NCBI RefSeq assembly: GCF_004365355.1
Contig: NZ_SODP01000005.1
Coordinates: 242,260 to 306,259 of the forward strand
DNA from: Kribbella pratensis
GTDB taxonomy: Bacteria; Actinomycetota; Actinomycetes; Propionibacteriales; Kribbellaceae
DNA length: 64,000 bases
Direction: 5' to 3'
Part shown: one piece after another, positions 43,901-51,983 of the stretch
How the letters are laid out: the number at the start of each line of letters is the position of its first letter
How positions within the stretch are numbered: the first letter of the stretch is position 1
Made by a program: the position numbers and the translations under genes
Notes under the pieces: model-generated
The model's database searches: none
Seen by the model: only the letters and a program-made list of their open reading frames with translations
What the model was told of the DNA's origin: nothing

Positions 43901-44288
43901 TAGCGATGTCGACTGGCGCAGAGAAAGCGATCCGCGTCCCGTCAGGACTCCAGTTCGGTGTTCCCGCGCCCAGCGGCAGCGTAGTGAGCTGCTCCGGCTC
44001 ACCGCCTCCGGCCGGCAGCACCCAGATCTGCGCCGGTCCGTCCTTGGCCCGCAAGAACGCCAGTTGCGTCCCGTCCGGTGACCAGACCGGTGTCGAGTCC
44101 GCCTCGCCGCGCGTGAGCTGTTGCGGGGCACCACCGGAGGCAGGGATCCGCCACAGGCTCCGCAGCGTGCGGTCGGCCTTCGCGTCGGTGGTCCGGAGGA
44201 CGTAGACGAGCTGGGCGGCGTCCGGCGACAGCGCCGGCTGCTCCGGTACTTCAAGCTCGGTCAGGTCGTCGATGCGCAGACGTGTCAC
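40974..44288 (-). CDS. Fusion of S9 prolyl-oligopeptidase-family peptidase with class C beta-lactamase/D-aminopeptidase-like hydrolase
   Basis: A 1104-residue two-enzyme protein. Residues 1-380 are a WD/PD40-type beta-propeller (repeated WSPDGT). Residues 380-635 are the S9 alpha/beta-hydrolase domain with Ser499 (GYSYGGFM), Asp575 (GDADVRCP) and His607 (EASHLF). From about 645 an S12/beta-lactamase-fold domain follows, with Ser706-x-x-Lys709 (GSMSKVW), Tyr798 (WSYCNSGF) and a GHDGNTIG third motif. It aligns over full length with the separate hydrolase at 49767. There is no signal peptide, so it acts in the cytosol after peptide import. GTG 44288 follows AAGGAGG and overlaps the ABC ATPase stop (GTGA). 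The two active sites suggest combined cleavage of ordinary and D-residue-containing peptides (inference). Confidence 0.9.
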   Translation of the reverse strand: MTRLRIDDLTELEVPEQPALSPDAAQLVYVLRTTDAKADRTLRSLWRIPASGGAPQQLTRGEADSTPVWSPDGTQLAFLRAKDGPAQIWVLPAGGGEPEQLTTLPLGAGTPNWSPDGTRIAFSAPVDIASSSESEHAPIATERLDYQADGAGWLRTIRKHLHVAVVESKECRQATEGDWHAGDPAWSPDGARLAFGAATAPDADLNPTAPAYVLDASDPKAKPQLVGLADGLTGTVTWTADGAALLIVGMLSGPVGHAGLLRLSLDSGDVVNLAAPLDRNVMSGGAAYPGAQPTLTDDGRTVLFAARDRGCTHLYSVPVEGGTPERVFGEPGQVVSGLSVAAGVATFALTTPRSFGEIVTLDLTTGTATTRTTYGEKDVFVRVEREFTISDGTVVSGWLVRDPAAEGPQPLLLDIHGGPHNAWNAAADEVHLYHQELVAHGWTVLLLNPRGSDGYGEEFFNAALGAWGTADARDFLEPLDELVAEGIADPDRLAVAGYSYGGFMTCYLTSRDNRFAAAVTGGVVSDLTSMAGTSDMGHFLDVYELNSATDYSSMSPFAEVSKVATPTLILQGDADVRCPVGQAQQWHTALRENGVPSQLVLYPEASHLFIVEGRPSHRLDFNRRIRDWVEQYAGDASGPRRAKIDAAHWQRRLTTLAARHGVPGATLGILRVRPGVEDELVEAATGVLNKDTGVATTTESVFQIGSMSKVWTATLALQLVDEGLLDLDAPISQVLPELQLGDPDVAKQVTMRHLLTHTSGIDGDVFTDTGRGDDCLEKYVDLLADVVQNHPLGATWSYCNSGFSLAGRVIEKLTGSTWDQALRDRIITPLGLQNTVTLPEEALLRSAAVGHVSEGEEEPKRAPVWGLPRSLGPAGLITSTVADALAFARLHLNGGVAPDGTRLLREASVTAMADLQAELPDKYSLGDSWGLGWIRFGWDGRRLIGHDGNTIGQAAFLRVLPDEGLAVVLLTNGGHTRDLYEDLYREIFAELADVSMPMPLAPPAEPPVVDVRRHVGRYERASTIQEVLVDDEGPLLRMTLTGPLAELLPEPTEELRMTPVDESGDLFVVRAPGALTWTPVTFYSLPTGEKYLHFGVRATPKVGG

Positions 44289-45295
44289 TGGGAGTCCTCC
44301 TTGAGTTGCATGAGCACAGGCGGGTTCGAGCCGACGGCCCGCAGTACGCCGGCTGCGTGGTGGCAGGCGGCGCGGTGCAGACGGTGATCGGCCTCGGCGG
44401 TGGGATCGAGGGTCAGACAGTGCTCGCGGTCGGTCCGGATCAGCGGACCGATCGGGCACCTCGGGTGGAACCGGCAGCCCACCGGCGGGTGATGCGGATC
44501 GGCCGGCTCGGCGTCGGCGACCAGGGCCTCGTCCGGTGGCGGCAACGCGGTCGAACCGCGCCGCGGAGCCGCCGCGAGAAGCTCTTTGGTGTAAGGGTGT
44601 TGCGGGTTGCCGAGGACGTCGCGGGCGGGCCCGACCTCGACGATCCGGCCCAGGTACATCACCGCGACGATGTCGCTGACGTACCGGACGACGGCCAGGT
44701 TGTGCGAGATGAACAGCATCGACAACCGCAGTTCGCGTTGCAGGGTGCGGACGAGGTTCAGCACAGTTCCCTGGATCGACACGTCCAGAGCCGAGGTGAT
44801 CTCGTCGGCGATGAGCACCTCGGGCTTGCCCGCCAGCGCTCGCGCGATCGCGACCCGCTGGCGCTGACCACCCGACAACGCACCCGGGTACGCCGAGACG
44901 CGGTCGGCGTCCAGTCCGACGAGCTCGAGCAATCGCACCACCTCGTCGCGTCGACTGGGCCCTCTCGGCTCTCTCGGCCCTCTCGGCATGGCCTCGGCGA
45001 TCGAGTCGCCGATGGTCATCCGTGGATCCAGTGAGGAGTACGGATCCTGGAACACCATCTGCAGTGGACGCCGTGCTCCCGGCCGATGATGCAGCGGTAC
45101 GTCGTTCAGCAGGATCTGTCCGCCCGCCGGCTCGGCCAGTCCGACCGCAGCACGCGCCAACGTCGACTTGCCGGACCCCGACTCACCGACCAGTCCGACG
45201 ACCTGTCCCGCTGGGACAGTCAGGTCGACGCCGTCGACAGCTGTCAGCGCACGTCCGTACCGGACCGTCACGCCTTCGAAGCGCAGTTCGCTCAT
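44285..45295 (-). CDS. Oligopeptide ABC transporter ATP-binding protein (DppF/OppF-type)
   Basis: A 336-residue ATPase. Walker A is VGESGSGKSTLARAAVG, the signature is GALSGGQRQRVAIARALAG and Walker B is VLIADEITSALDVS. The C-terminal extension has the peptide-transporter Cys-rich/FHPRCP motif (VGCRFHPRCPIGPL) typical of Opp/Dpp ATPases. It forms the second nucleotide-binding half with the DppD part of the upstream fusion protein. It overlaps both neighbours by 4 nt. Confidence 0.93.
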   Translation of the reverse strand: MSELRFEGVTVRYGRALTAVDGVDLTVPAGQVVGLVGESGSGKSTLARAAVGLAEPAGGQILLNDVPLHHRPGARRPLQMVFQDPYSSLDPRMTIGDSIAEAMPRGPREPRGPSRRDEVVRLLELVGLDADRVSAYPGALSGGQRQRVAIARALAGKPEVLIADEITSALDVSIQGTVLNLVRTLQRELRLSMLFISHNLAVVRYVSDIVAVMYLGRIVEVGPARDVLGNPQHPYTKELLAAAPRRGSTALPPPDEALVADAEPADPHHPPVGCRFHPRCPIGPLIRTDREHCLTLDPTAEADHRLHRAACHHAAGVLRAVGSNPPVLMQLKEDSQ

Positions 45296-47163
45296 CGCTG
45301 CCCCGTCCGGAAGTTCGAGTACTCAGCCTGCGCCTGCGGATGCCAGCACGCCACCTGATCGATCAGCACGGGGTCCTCGACCCGGCACCGGTCCGACGCG
45401 AACGCACACCGCGCCGCGAAGGCACACCCCTCCGGCATCCGCGCCGGATCCACCGGACGCCCTGGGATGACTGCGAGCGGTTCGTCGAGCGCGGTGTCCA
45501 GATCGGGTACTGCGGCCAGCAAGGCTCGCGTGTATGGATGCCGCGCACCAGTGGCCAGCTCCGTCGACGGCAGGTCCTCGACGATGCGCCCGGCGTACAT
45601 CACCAGCACGCGATCGCAGATCTGTGCGACCACGCTGATGTCGTGGCTGATGAGCAGCACCGCGACGTCGTCCTCGGTGCGGATCGTCTCCAGCAAACGC
45701 AGTACCTGCCGTTGCACGGTGACGTCGAGGGCGGTGGTCGGCTCATCGGCGACGATCAACGCCGGTGCGCCCATGAGCCCCATACCGATCATGGCGCGTT
45801 GCCGCATGCCGCCGGAGAACTCATGCGGGTACTGCCGCGCCCGGCGCTCCGCAGCAGGTACCCGTACCGCCCGCAGCCGGTCGATCGCCCGGTCCATCGC
45901 CGCACGACGGGTGAGGCCCTGATGCTCGCGTGCACCCTCGGCCAGCTGTACGCCGATTCGCTTGGTCGGGTTGAACGACGTCATCGGGTCCTGGAACACC
46001 ATCGCGAACGACGTACCCAGTAGCCGTCGGCGTACAGCCGCAGTACTGCGGACTGGCAGCCGACCGAGCAGGGGAGCGCCCAAGAACGACAGCTCGGCCG
46101 CACGCACCTGACCCGGCGGTTCGATCAGCTGGGCGACTGCGAGCGCGGTGAGGCTCTTGCCGGAGCCGGATTCGCCAACCACGCCGACGATCTCGCCCTT
46201 GTGGATCGTGAAGCTCACACCGCGGACGGGTGTGACCGGACCGGGGAAGGTGACGTGCAGGTCCTCCACCACGAGCACGGCGTCGTTGTCGTCATCACGA
46301 GCCGGCGTCGCCTCCGGCGTGCGGTCGGTCCACCGCGTTCGGGGGACCTGTACGCCGAAGCCCTTCGCAACCGCTTCGCCGAAGAGGTTGAACGCCAGCC
46401 CTGCAATGACCACGGCGACTCCGGGAGCGAGTGCCGCGGCTGGATGAACGTAGATGCCGCTGAGGCTCTCGCCCAGCATCCGACCCCAGTCGTACGCCGG
46501 CGGCTGCACGCCCAGGCCGATGAACGACAGCCCGGCGAACGCAAGCAACGTGCCGCCCGCACCGATCGTCGCGTTCACGACCAACGGTTCCGCAATGTTC
46601 GGCAGGATGTGTCGCACGAGCATCCGGAACCGTCCGACACCCGCGATCCGCGCAGCCGCGATGAAGTCCCGCTCCGCCACTCCTGCGATCAGGGTCTGGG
46701 TCAGCCGCGCGAACGACGGCGCACCCGCGAAGCCGATCGCGAGTACGGCGCCCTTAGCGCCGACTCCGAACACGACCGCGAAGAACAGCGCGAGCAACAG
46801 CCCGGGAAAGGCGACCGCGATGTTCACCACAGCGGTCGCTGCACGGCCGCCGCGTTTGCCGAGGATCGCGGGCGCACTGCCCAGCGCGAGCCCGGTGACG
46901 ACAGCGATCGACGTCGCGAGCAGCGCCAGCAGGATCGACGTACGCGAGGCAACGAGGACCCGGTAGAAGATGTCCCGGCCGAGGTTGTCGGTGCCCAGCC
47001 AGTGCTCCGCGGACGACCCCTGCAGCAGGTGATCGGTGTCGATAGCGTTCGCCTGGTGTGACCACAGGACCGGTGCGAAGACGGCGAGGAGCAGTACGCC
47101 GAGGAGCAGCAGGCCGGCGCCGGCGCCTACCGGGGTCCGCAGTACGGCCATCCAACGGCGCAT
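45292..47163 (-). CDS. Peptide ABC transporter permease-ATPase fusion (DppC-DppD)
   Basis: A 623-residue fusion. Residues 1-275 are a DppC-type permease with about six membrane segments and the coupling EAA loop (AARIAGVGRFRMLVRHILPN, about 170-189). After a short acidic linker the ATPase begins near 297, with Walker A GESGSGKS (330-337), signature FSGGMRQRAMIG, Walker B LIVADEPTTALDV and the C-terminal GCAFAARCAFA motif. Permease-ATPase fusions occur in actinobacterial peptide importers, so it is probably intact rather than a mutation. It overlaps dppB by 1 nt and dppF by 4 nt. Confidence 0.93.
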   Translation of the reverse strand: MRRWMAVLRTPVGAGAGLLLLGVLLLAVFAPVLWSHQANAIDTDHLLQGSSAEHWLGTDNLGRDIFYRVLVASRTSILLALLATSIAVVTGLALGSAPAILGKRGGRAATAVVNIAVAFPGLLLALFFAVVFGVGAKGAVLAIGFAGAPSFARLTQTLIAGVAERDFIAAARIAGVGRFRMLVRHILPNIAEPLVVNATIGAGGTLLAFAGLSFIGLGVQPPAYDWGRMLGESLSGIYVHPAAALAPGVAVVIAGLAFNLFGEAVAKGFGVQVPRTRWTDRTPEATPARDDDNDAVLVVEDLHVTFPGPVTPVRGVSFTIHKGEIVGVVGESGSGKSLTALAVAQLIEPPGQVRAAELSFLGAPLLGRLPVRSTAAVRRRLLGTSFAMVFQDPMTSFNPTKRIGVQLAEGAREHQGLTRRAAMDRAIDRLRAVRVPAAERRARQYPHEFSGGMRQRAMIGMGLMGAPALIVADEPTTALDVTVQRQVLRLLETIRTEDDVAVLLISHDISVVAQICDRVLVMYAGRIVEDLPSTELATGARHPYTRALLAAVPDLDTALDEPLAVIPGRPVDPARMPEGCAFAARCAFASDRCRVEDPVLIDQVACWHPQAQAEYSNFRTGQR

Positions 47164-48143
47164 CAGCTCTCCCTGATGGTGGATCGGGGGTCGAGCAGGG
47201 CGAGAGTCACGTCGACGGCCAGGTTCACCAGCAGTACGCCGACGCCGTACACAAGGACCACGCCCTGCACCAGCGGGTAGTCCTTCGCGATGATCGAGGA
47301 GACGATCGTGCTGCCGAGCCCGGGCCAGCCGAAGACGTTCTCGACCAGTACGGTCCCGGCGACCATGCCACCGAGCAGCAGGCCGCCCAGTGTGATCGTG
47401 GCGGTCACTGCGTTCGGCAGAGCGTGCCGCAGGTAGATGGCCGGCGCAGGCAGTCGCTTTGCCCGGGCAGTGCGCAGGTAATCGGTTTGCAGCACTGCCA
47501 GCAGCTCCACCCGGCAGATCCGTGCGAGCACAGCAGCCGGACCGACAGCCAGGGACAACACCGGGAGCACGTACGACGCGACGCCGCCGCGCCCCGCGAC
47601 CGGGAACCAGTGCAGCGTCACCGCGAACACGTAGACGAGGCCGACGGCCAACAGGAACTCAGGAATCGCTGCGAGCACCACGGCGGTCGAAGTGAAACCC
47701 AGCTCGGCCCGTGGCCGTCGTCCGCCCCTCGTCAAGACACCCATCGCCAGACCCAGCGGTACTGCGATCAACACCGCCACGAGGAACGCTGCGACGGCCA
47801 GCTCGACGGTGGCAGGCAGGCGGTCCCGGATCACGTCGGAAACGGGCAGTCCGGTCGTGATCGACGTACCGAGGTTGCCGGTGACCAGGTGGTGCAGGAA
47901 GTTCAGGTACTGCTGCCAGAGCGGGTCGTCGAGGCCCAGCGAAGCACGCTGGGCGTCGACGAGGCTCTGTGCGGCAGCAGGTCCCAATGCCCCACGGACT
48001 GGGTCACCTGGGATCAGGTGGATCATCAGGAACGCAGCACTGACCAGGATCAGGACCGAGCCGACCAGCCGGCCAAGCCGCCGTACGGCGAAACCTAGCC
48101 ACGGATGAGCGACAAGAGAGGGAGCGCTGACCGTTGTCGTCAC
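47163..48143 (-). CDS. Peptide ABC transporter permease (DppB-type)
   Basis: A 326-residue permease with about six transmembrane helices. The N-terminal family segment is LGRLVGSVLILVSAAFLMIH followed by LIPGDPVRG, and the EAA-type loop is DYLRTARAKRLP with LRHALPNAV. It pairs with the DppC half of the next gene to form the channel. GTG 48143 begins 4 nt after the stop of the binding protein and its stop overlaps the fusion gene by 1 nt. Confidence 0.93.
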   Translation of the reverse strand: MTTTVSAPSLVAHPWLGFAVRRLGRLVGSVLILVSAAFLMIHLIPGDPVRGALGPAAAQSLVDAQRASLGLDDPLWQQYLNFLHHLVTGNLGTSITTGLPVSDVIRDRLPATVELAVAAFLVAVLIAVPLGLAMGVLTRGGRRPRAELGFTSTAVVLAAIPEFLLAVGLVYVFAVTLHWFPVAGRGGVASYVLPVLSLAVGPAAVLARICRVELLAVLQTDYLRTARAKRLPAPAIYLRHALPNAVTATITLGGLLLGGMVAGTVLVENVFGWPGLGSTIVSSIIAKDYPLVQGVVLVYGVGVLLVNLAVDVTLALLDPRSTIRES

Positions 48144-48147
48144 CGGC

Positions 48148-49752
48148 TCACCCCAGCATCTTGATCGACGACGGGATCACGCTGCCTTCGCTCAGGTCGA
48201 ACGTGGCGCCCTTGCCGAAGATCGGCACGGTGGAGTTCACGAACGGCACCAGGTTGACCTGCTTGAACAGAGCCCGTTCGGCCGTCGCCCAGTCCGCGCA
48301 ACCGTCGGCGCCCGGGATTGCGGCGGCCTTGGCCACGGCAGCGTCGTACTCCGGGTTCTTGATCGAGGAGAAGTTGCTGCCGTTCGGGGGACCGGTGCCG
48401 GAGAGGAAGCTGACCAGCTGGCTCGGCAGCGAGACAGTCAGCGGGATCAGGCCGGCGTGCCAGGTGCCTTGGCCGGCAAGGACGACCGTGCTGATCTCGG
48501 CGGTGGACACGGCCTTGAGGGAAACGTCGACACCCAGTTCGCTCCACGCCTTCTGGAGCAGCTCTGCGCCGGACTGCAGCGTCGGGCCGAGGCTGGTGGG
48601 GTAGTAGAAGACCAGCGACAGCTTCGTACCGGCCTTCTGGCGGATGCCACCCGCTCCGGGGCGCCAGCCTGCCGCGTCAAGGGCTGCCTTGGCCGCGTCG
48701 AGGTCGTGACCGGGCAGATTGCCGGTGACGGTGTCGTCGGGGCACGGACCCATGCCGGGGGCAACCAACCGAGTGGCTGGCGAACCCGTGCCGCTGGTGA
48801 TCACCTTGCCGAGCTGAGTGAGGTCCAGCGCCTGCGTGAGCGCCTTGCGTACTGCGAGGTCCGCGGTGGGCAGACCGGCCTTCTGGTTGAACCAGAGCTC
48901 ACCGAGTGGTGTGCCTGCTTCACGCTGGAACGTTTTCTGGGCCTGCAGCCGCTGCTTGTCCGGTCCGGCGATCGCGACGATGTTGACCTGCCCGGACAGG
49001 AGCAGGTTGGCCGCTGTGGTCTCGTTGCTGACCACCTTGAGTACGACCTTGTCCGGCAGACCGGACTGCCCTTGCTTGAAGTCACCTGGACCCCACGCGT
49101 ACTCCTTGCGCCGGGTGAGCGTGTAGTGGTCGCCCGGGACGGCCTCCGCGACCGTGTACATGCCCGTGCCGTCCGAGCTCTGCTTGAGGATGCTGCGGTC
49201 CTTCATCCCCTTGCTGCACACGATGTGCAGCCCGCCGACGTTACGGACGAGGAACGCGTCCGGAGCCGGCGCTGTCACGGTGACCGTGCCAGTCGCGTCG
49301 TCAGCGGTCGCCTTGGCACCCGGTGGGATGAACACACCGATCCGCGTGGACTTGTTGGCCGGGTTGCCGACGAAGTTGATGTTCTGCGCGACCGTACTGG
49401 CCGTCAGCGGGGTCCCGTCTGCGCACGTGACTCCCTTGCGCAGCGTGTACTTCGCAGTGGTGCTGTTGCCCTCGAACTTGTCGGCCAGACCGGGCACCTG
49501 CTTGCCGTCCGGGCTGATGCCGACCAGCGAGTCGTACAGGAACCAGTCGACCTGCATGGTGACCGACAACGAGGTGAACTGCGGATCGAGGTTGCCAGGG
49601 TCGGCGCTGATCGCCATGGTCATGGTCTTGCCCTCGGCGGCCTGACCGGTGCCGGCGGTCTGCTCACTCGAGCTGCAGGCGGACAGTGCCAGACAAGCGG
49701 CGAGACCGGTGACCAGGGCTCCGGCCGCCAGAGCGGTGCGTACGGATCGCAT
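48148..49752 (-). CDS. Family-5 extracellular solute-binding lipoprotein (peptide importer)
   Basis: A 534-residue lipoprotein. The signal peptide ends in the lipobox LSAC (about 24-27). The mature protein shows the family-5 pattern: DPGNLDPQFTSLSV, LYDSLVGISPDGKQVPGLAD, then YTLRKGVTCADGTPLTASTV and LDLTQLGK. It delivers peptides to the DppBCDF-type importer encoded next. CGGAGG 4-5 nt before the ATG fixes the start; the longer frame overlaps the hydrolase gene. Ligand preference for D-containing or peptidoglycan-derived peptides is suggested only by context. Confidence 0.92.
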   Translation of the reverse strand: MRSVRTALAAGALVTGLAACLALSACSSSEQTAGTGQAAEGKTMTMAISADPGNLDPQFTSLSVTMQVDWFLYDSLVGISPDGKQVPGLADKFEGNSTTAKYTLRKGVTCADGTPLTASTVAQNINFVGNPANKSTRIGVFIPPGAKATADDATGTVTVTAPAPDAFLVRNVGGLHIVCSKGMKDRSILKQSSDGTGMYTVAEAVPGDHYTLTRRKEYAWGPGDFKQGQSGLPDKVVLKVVSNETTAANLLLSGQVNIVAIAGPDKQRLQAQKTFQREAGTPLGELWFNQKAGLPTADLAVRKALTQALDLTQLGKVITSGTGSPATRLVAPGMGPCPDDTVTGNLPGHDLDAAKAALDAAGWRPGAGGIRQKAGTKLSLVFYYPTSLGPTLQSGAELLQKAWSELGVDVSLKAVSTAEISTVVLAGQGTWHAGLIPLTVSLPSQLVSFLSGTGPPNGSNFSSIKNPEYDAAVAKAAAIPGADGCADWATAERALFKQVNLVPFVNSTVPIFGKGATFDLSEGSVIPSSIKMLG

Positions 49753-49766
49753 GTTGCCTCCGGGAA

Positions 49767-51155
49767 TCAGACAGCCGCGCGGCGGAGAGCCCGGCCGCTG
49801 TGCAGGTACAGGGCACGGCCGGAGCCGTCGTCGCCGACGAAGACGTGCGGCTGGTGCATGCCGTGCTCGGCCTTGACCGCGATCAGGCTCTGCTCGTCGC
49901 GACCGACCAGCTCGACCGGGTCGGGCTTCGGACCGAGCTCGGTGAAGATGCCCTTCGGCGTCTGGTCGAGCCAGATCTTCCCGTCCTCGTCCTGGCGCAC
50001 GGTGATGTCGGCGACCTCGCAGCTGTAGGTGCCGAGGATCCGGTCCACGTCCACCGGGGCAGGCTCGGCCGGAGGGGCGGGGAACGCCGGCAGGGTCAGT
50101 CCGGCGAGCTCCTGGACGAGGTGACCGAAGACCTTCTTGTAGACCTCGATCGTCTCGCCGCCGTTGGTCAGCAGGGCGACCGCGAGCCCGTGCTCGGGAA
50201 CGACCCGCAGGAAGGCGTTCTGGCCGATCGTGCCGCCGTCGTGGCCGATCACCTTGGTGCCGCCCCAGTCGAACAACTCCCAGCCGAGGCCCCACGACTC
50301 GCCCATCATCCCGAGAGCGGGCAGCTTGACCTGAGGTTCCTGCATGGCCTTGACGCTCGCCGCGCTCAGGACAGCCTTGCCGTCGGCCGCAGTACCGGAG
50401 TCGAGGTGGAGCTTGGCGAAGGCCAGCAGGTCGCGGGCGCTCATCGCGAGCATCGCTCCGGCGGGAGCCATACCGCGGGTCATCGCCCAGATCGGTGCGG
50501 GTACCGGTGCCGCGTCGGCCTCCGGCCTGATGTGCCCGACGGCCGCGCGGTGCAGGATCGCCTCGTACGGATCGGTCGCGGCGTGGGCCAGGCCGAGCGG
50601 TGTGAAGACCTGCTCCCGCAGTGCAGCGTCGTACGGCGTGCCGCGCAGTACCTCGACCAGACGGCCGAGCACTGCGAAGCCGGCGTTGTTGTATGAGAAC
50701 ATCTCGCCCGGCGGGAAGAGCTGGGTGGTCGTGGCGAGCGTGGCGACGAACTTCTCGACGGCGTCGTCGCCCTTGCCGGTCTCGTTGAAGATGTCGCCCT
50801 CGAACCCGGCGGTGTGGCAGAGCAGCTGCCGCGTGGTGATCTCGGCGGCCGCCGCCTCGTCGGCGATGACGAACTCAGGCAGGTACGAGCGGATTGGCTG
50901 GTCGAGGTCCAACTTGCCCTCGTCGACCAGCTGCATGACCAGCGTGGTCGTCCAGACCTTGGTGATCGACCCGATCTGGAACACCGAATCGGGTGTCGTC
51001 TCGACTCCGGTCGATTTACTCAGTACGCCGGCCGCGTGGTCGATCACCGCGCCGTCCAGGAGTACGCCGACTGCTGCACCGGGGACCTCGTGCTCGGCGA
51101 GCAGTGTCGCCAGCTGGTCTTGTAGCCACGTCTCGATCTCGCTCAGAGTCGCCAT
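49767..51155 (-). CDS. Serine beta-lactamase-fold hydrolase (S12, D-aminopeptidase/DD-peptidase-like), first gene of operon
   Basis: A 462-residue penicillin-recognising-fold hydrolase. Ser63-x-x-Lys66 lies in IGSITKVW, Tyr154-x-Asn in FSYNNAGF and the third motif is IGHDGGTIGQ. The C-terminal ~90 residues form a lipocalin-like domain (ILGTYSCEVADITV). No signal peptide is visible, which argues against a secreted beta-lactamase and for a cytosolic esterase or D-aminopeptidase. It is a full-length paralogue of the C-terminal half of the fusion at 40974-44288. TAGCGT (51167-51162) ends 7 nt before the ATG, so transcription of the operon likely starts at the start codon. The -35 element is not obvious. 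Confidence 0.88.
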   Translation of the reverse strand: MATLSEIETWLQDQLATLLAEHEVPGAAVGVLLDGAVIDHAAGVLSKSTGVETTPDSVFQIGSITKVWTTTLVMQLVDEGKLDLDQPIRSYLPEFVIADEAAAAEITTRQLLCHTAGFEGDIFNETGKGDDAVEKFVATLATTTQLFPPGEMFSYNNAGFAVLGRLVEVLRGTPYDAALREQVFTPLGLAHAATDPYEAILHRAAVGHIRPEADAAPVPAPIWAMTRGMAPAGAMLAMSARDLLAFAKLHLDSGTAADGKAVLSAASVKAMQEPQVKLPALGMMGESWGLGWELFDWGGTKVIGHDGGTIGQNAFLRVVPEHGLAVALLTNGGETIEVYKKVFGHLVQELAGLTLPAFPAPPAEPAPVDVDRILGTYSCEVADITVRQDEDGKIWLDQTPKGIFTELGPKPDPVELVGRDEQSLIAVKAEHGMHQPHVFVGDDGSGRALYLHSGRALRRAAV

Positions 51156-51266
51156 GCGCCGACGCTAGGCGTGCTGCAGTGCGTCGGTATTCGTCCCATC
51201 GCACAACCGCGACGCCCGATTTCGTCCGGTCGGACGAAGCACCAGTTGTCGTGTGAAGATCGCCGG

Positions 51267-51910
51267 GTGAACTCGTACCCGGATGGTCTGCCGCCCGAGG
51301 AATTGGCGTTCCAGCGCCTCTACGGGCCCTGGAAGGTGTCGACCCCGGCCGATGCACGGCAGTTGCTCGAGGGGTACGACGGCCCGTGGTGGATCGCCGG
51401 CGGCTGGGCGATCGAGGCGTTCACCGGCGTACGCCGGGAGCACGAGGACGTCGACGTGTCGCTCTGGCGCCGGGACATCGAGTCGCTCCGGCAGCACCTC
51501 AAGGGCACCTACGACCTGTGGTCGAACGCCGGTGGCAGCCTCCGGCCGCTGACCGACCAGCGTCCGGAGCAGCCCGACAACGCCGACCAGATCTGGCTCC
51601 GGCAGCACGCGCTGGCGCCGTGGGAGTTCGACGTGGTCGTCAACCCGGACCGTGACGGCCGCTGGGTCTTCCGCCGCGACCCCTCCCTCGACTACCCGCT
51701 CGACGACATCACCTGGGTGGCGCCGGACGGCATCCGGTACATCAACCCGGAGATCGCGCTGGCCTACAAGGCCAAACAGGCTCGGCCGAAGGACGAGCAG
51801 GACCTGGCGGCGGCCCTACCGCTCCTGACCCCGGCCCAGCGGACCTGGTGGCCGACATGGTCGACCACCTCCACCCCGGCCACGCCTGGCCGGCCCGAAT
51901 CCGCGGCTAA
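51267..51910 (+). pseudogene. Nucleotidyltransferase-like (aminoglycoside adenylyltransferase-related) gene with a frameshift
   Basis: GTG 51267 opens a ~215-residue nucleotidyltransferase-fold protein. Its motif is WWIAGGWAIEAFTGVRREHE followed by DVDVSLWRRD, with EFDVVVNPDRDGRW further on. The zero frame stays open beyond AQRTWWPTW and reads in frame into the cysteine desulfurase gene. The +1 frame instead gives LADMVDHLHPGHAWPARIRG and stops at 51910, as expected for this family (W-L...HPGH.W). One missing C near 51847 (TGG-CTG read as TGG-TGG) explains this. It may be a true mutation or a sequencing error. Divergent from the peptide operon. Substrate unknown; antibiotic resistance cannot be inferred. 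Confidence 0.6.
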
Positions 51911-51983
51911 CTGTTTCCGCTCTGTCCACCGGACAGGCCCAACAGGCGGGAACATCCGTGGCGGACATACTCTTGAACCAGTT

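Noticed and set aside
49767..51155. Classical beta-lactamase conferring antibiotic resistance
   Set aside because: No signal peptide, and it heads a peptide-uptake operon. The fold and motifs fit S12 peptidases and esterases equally well.
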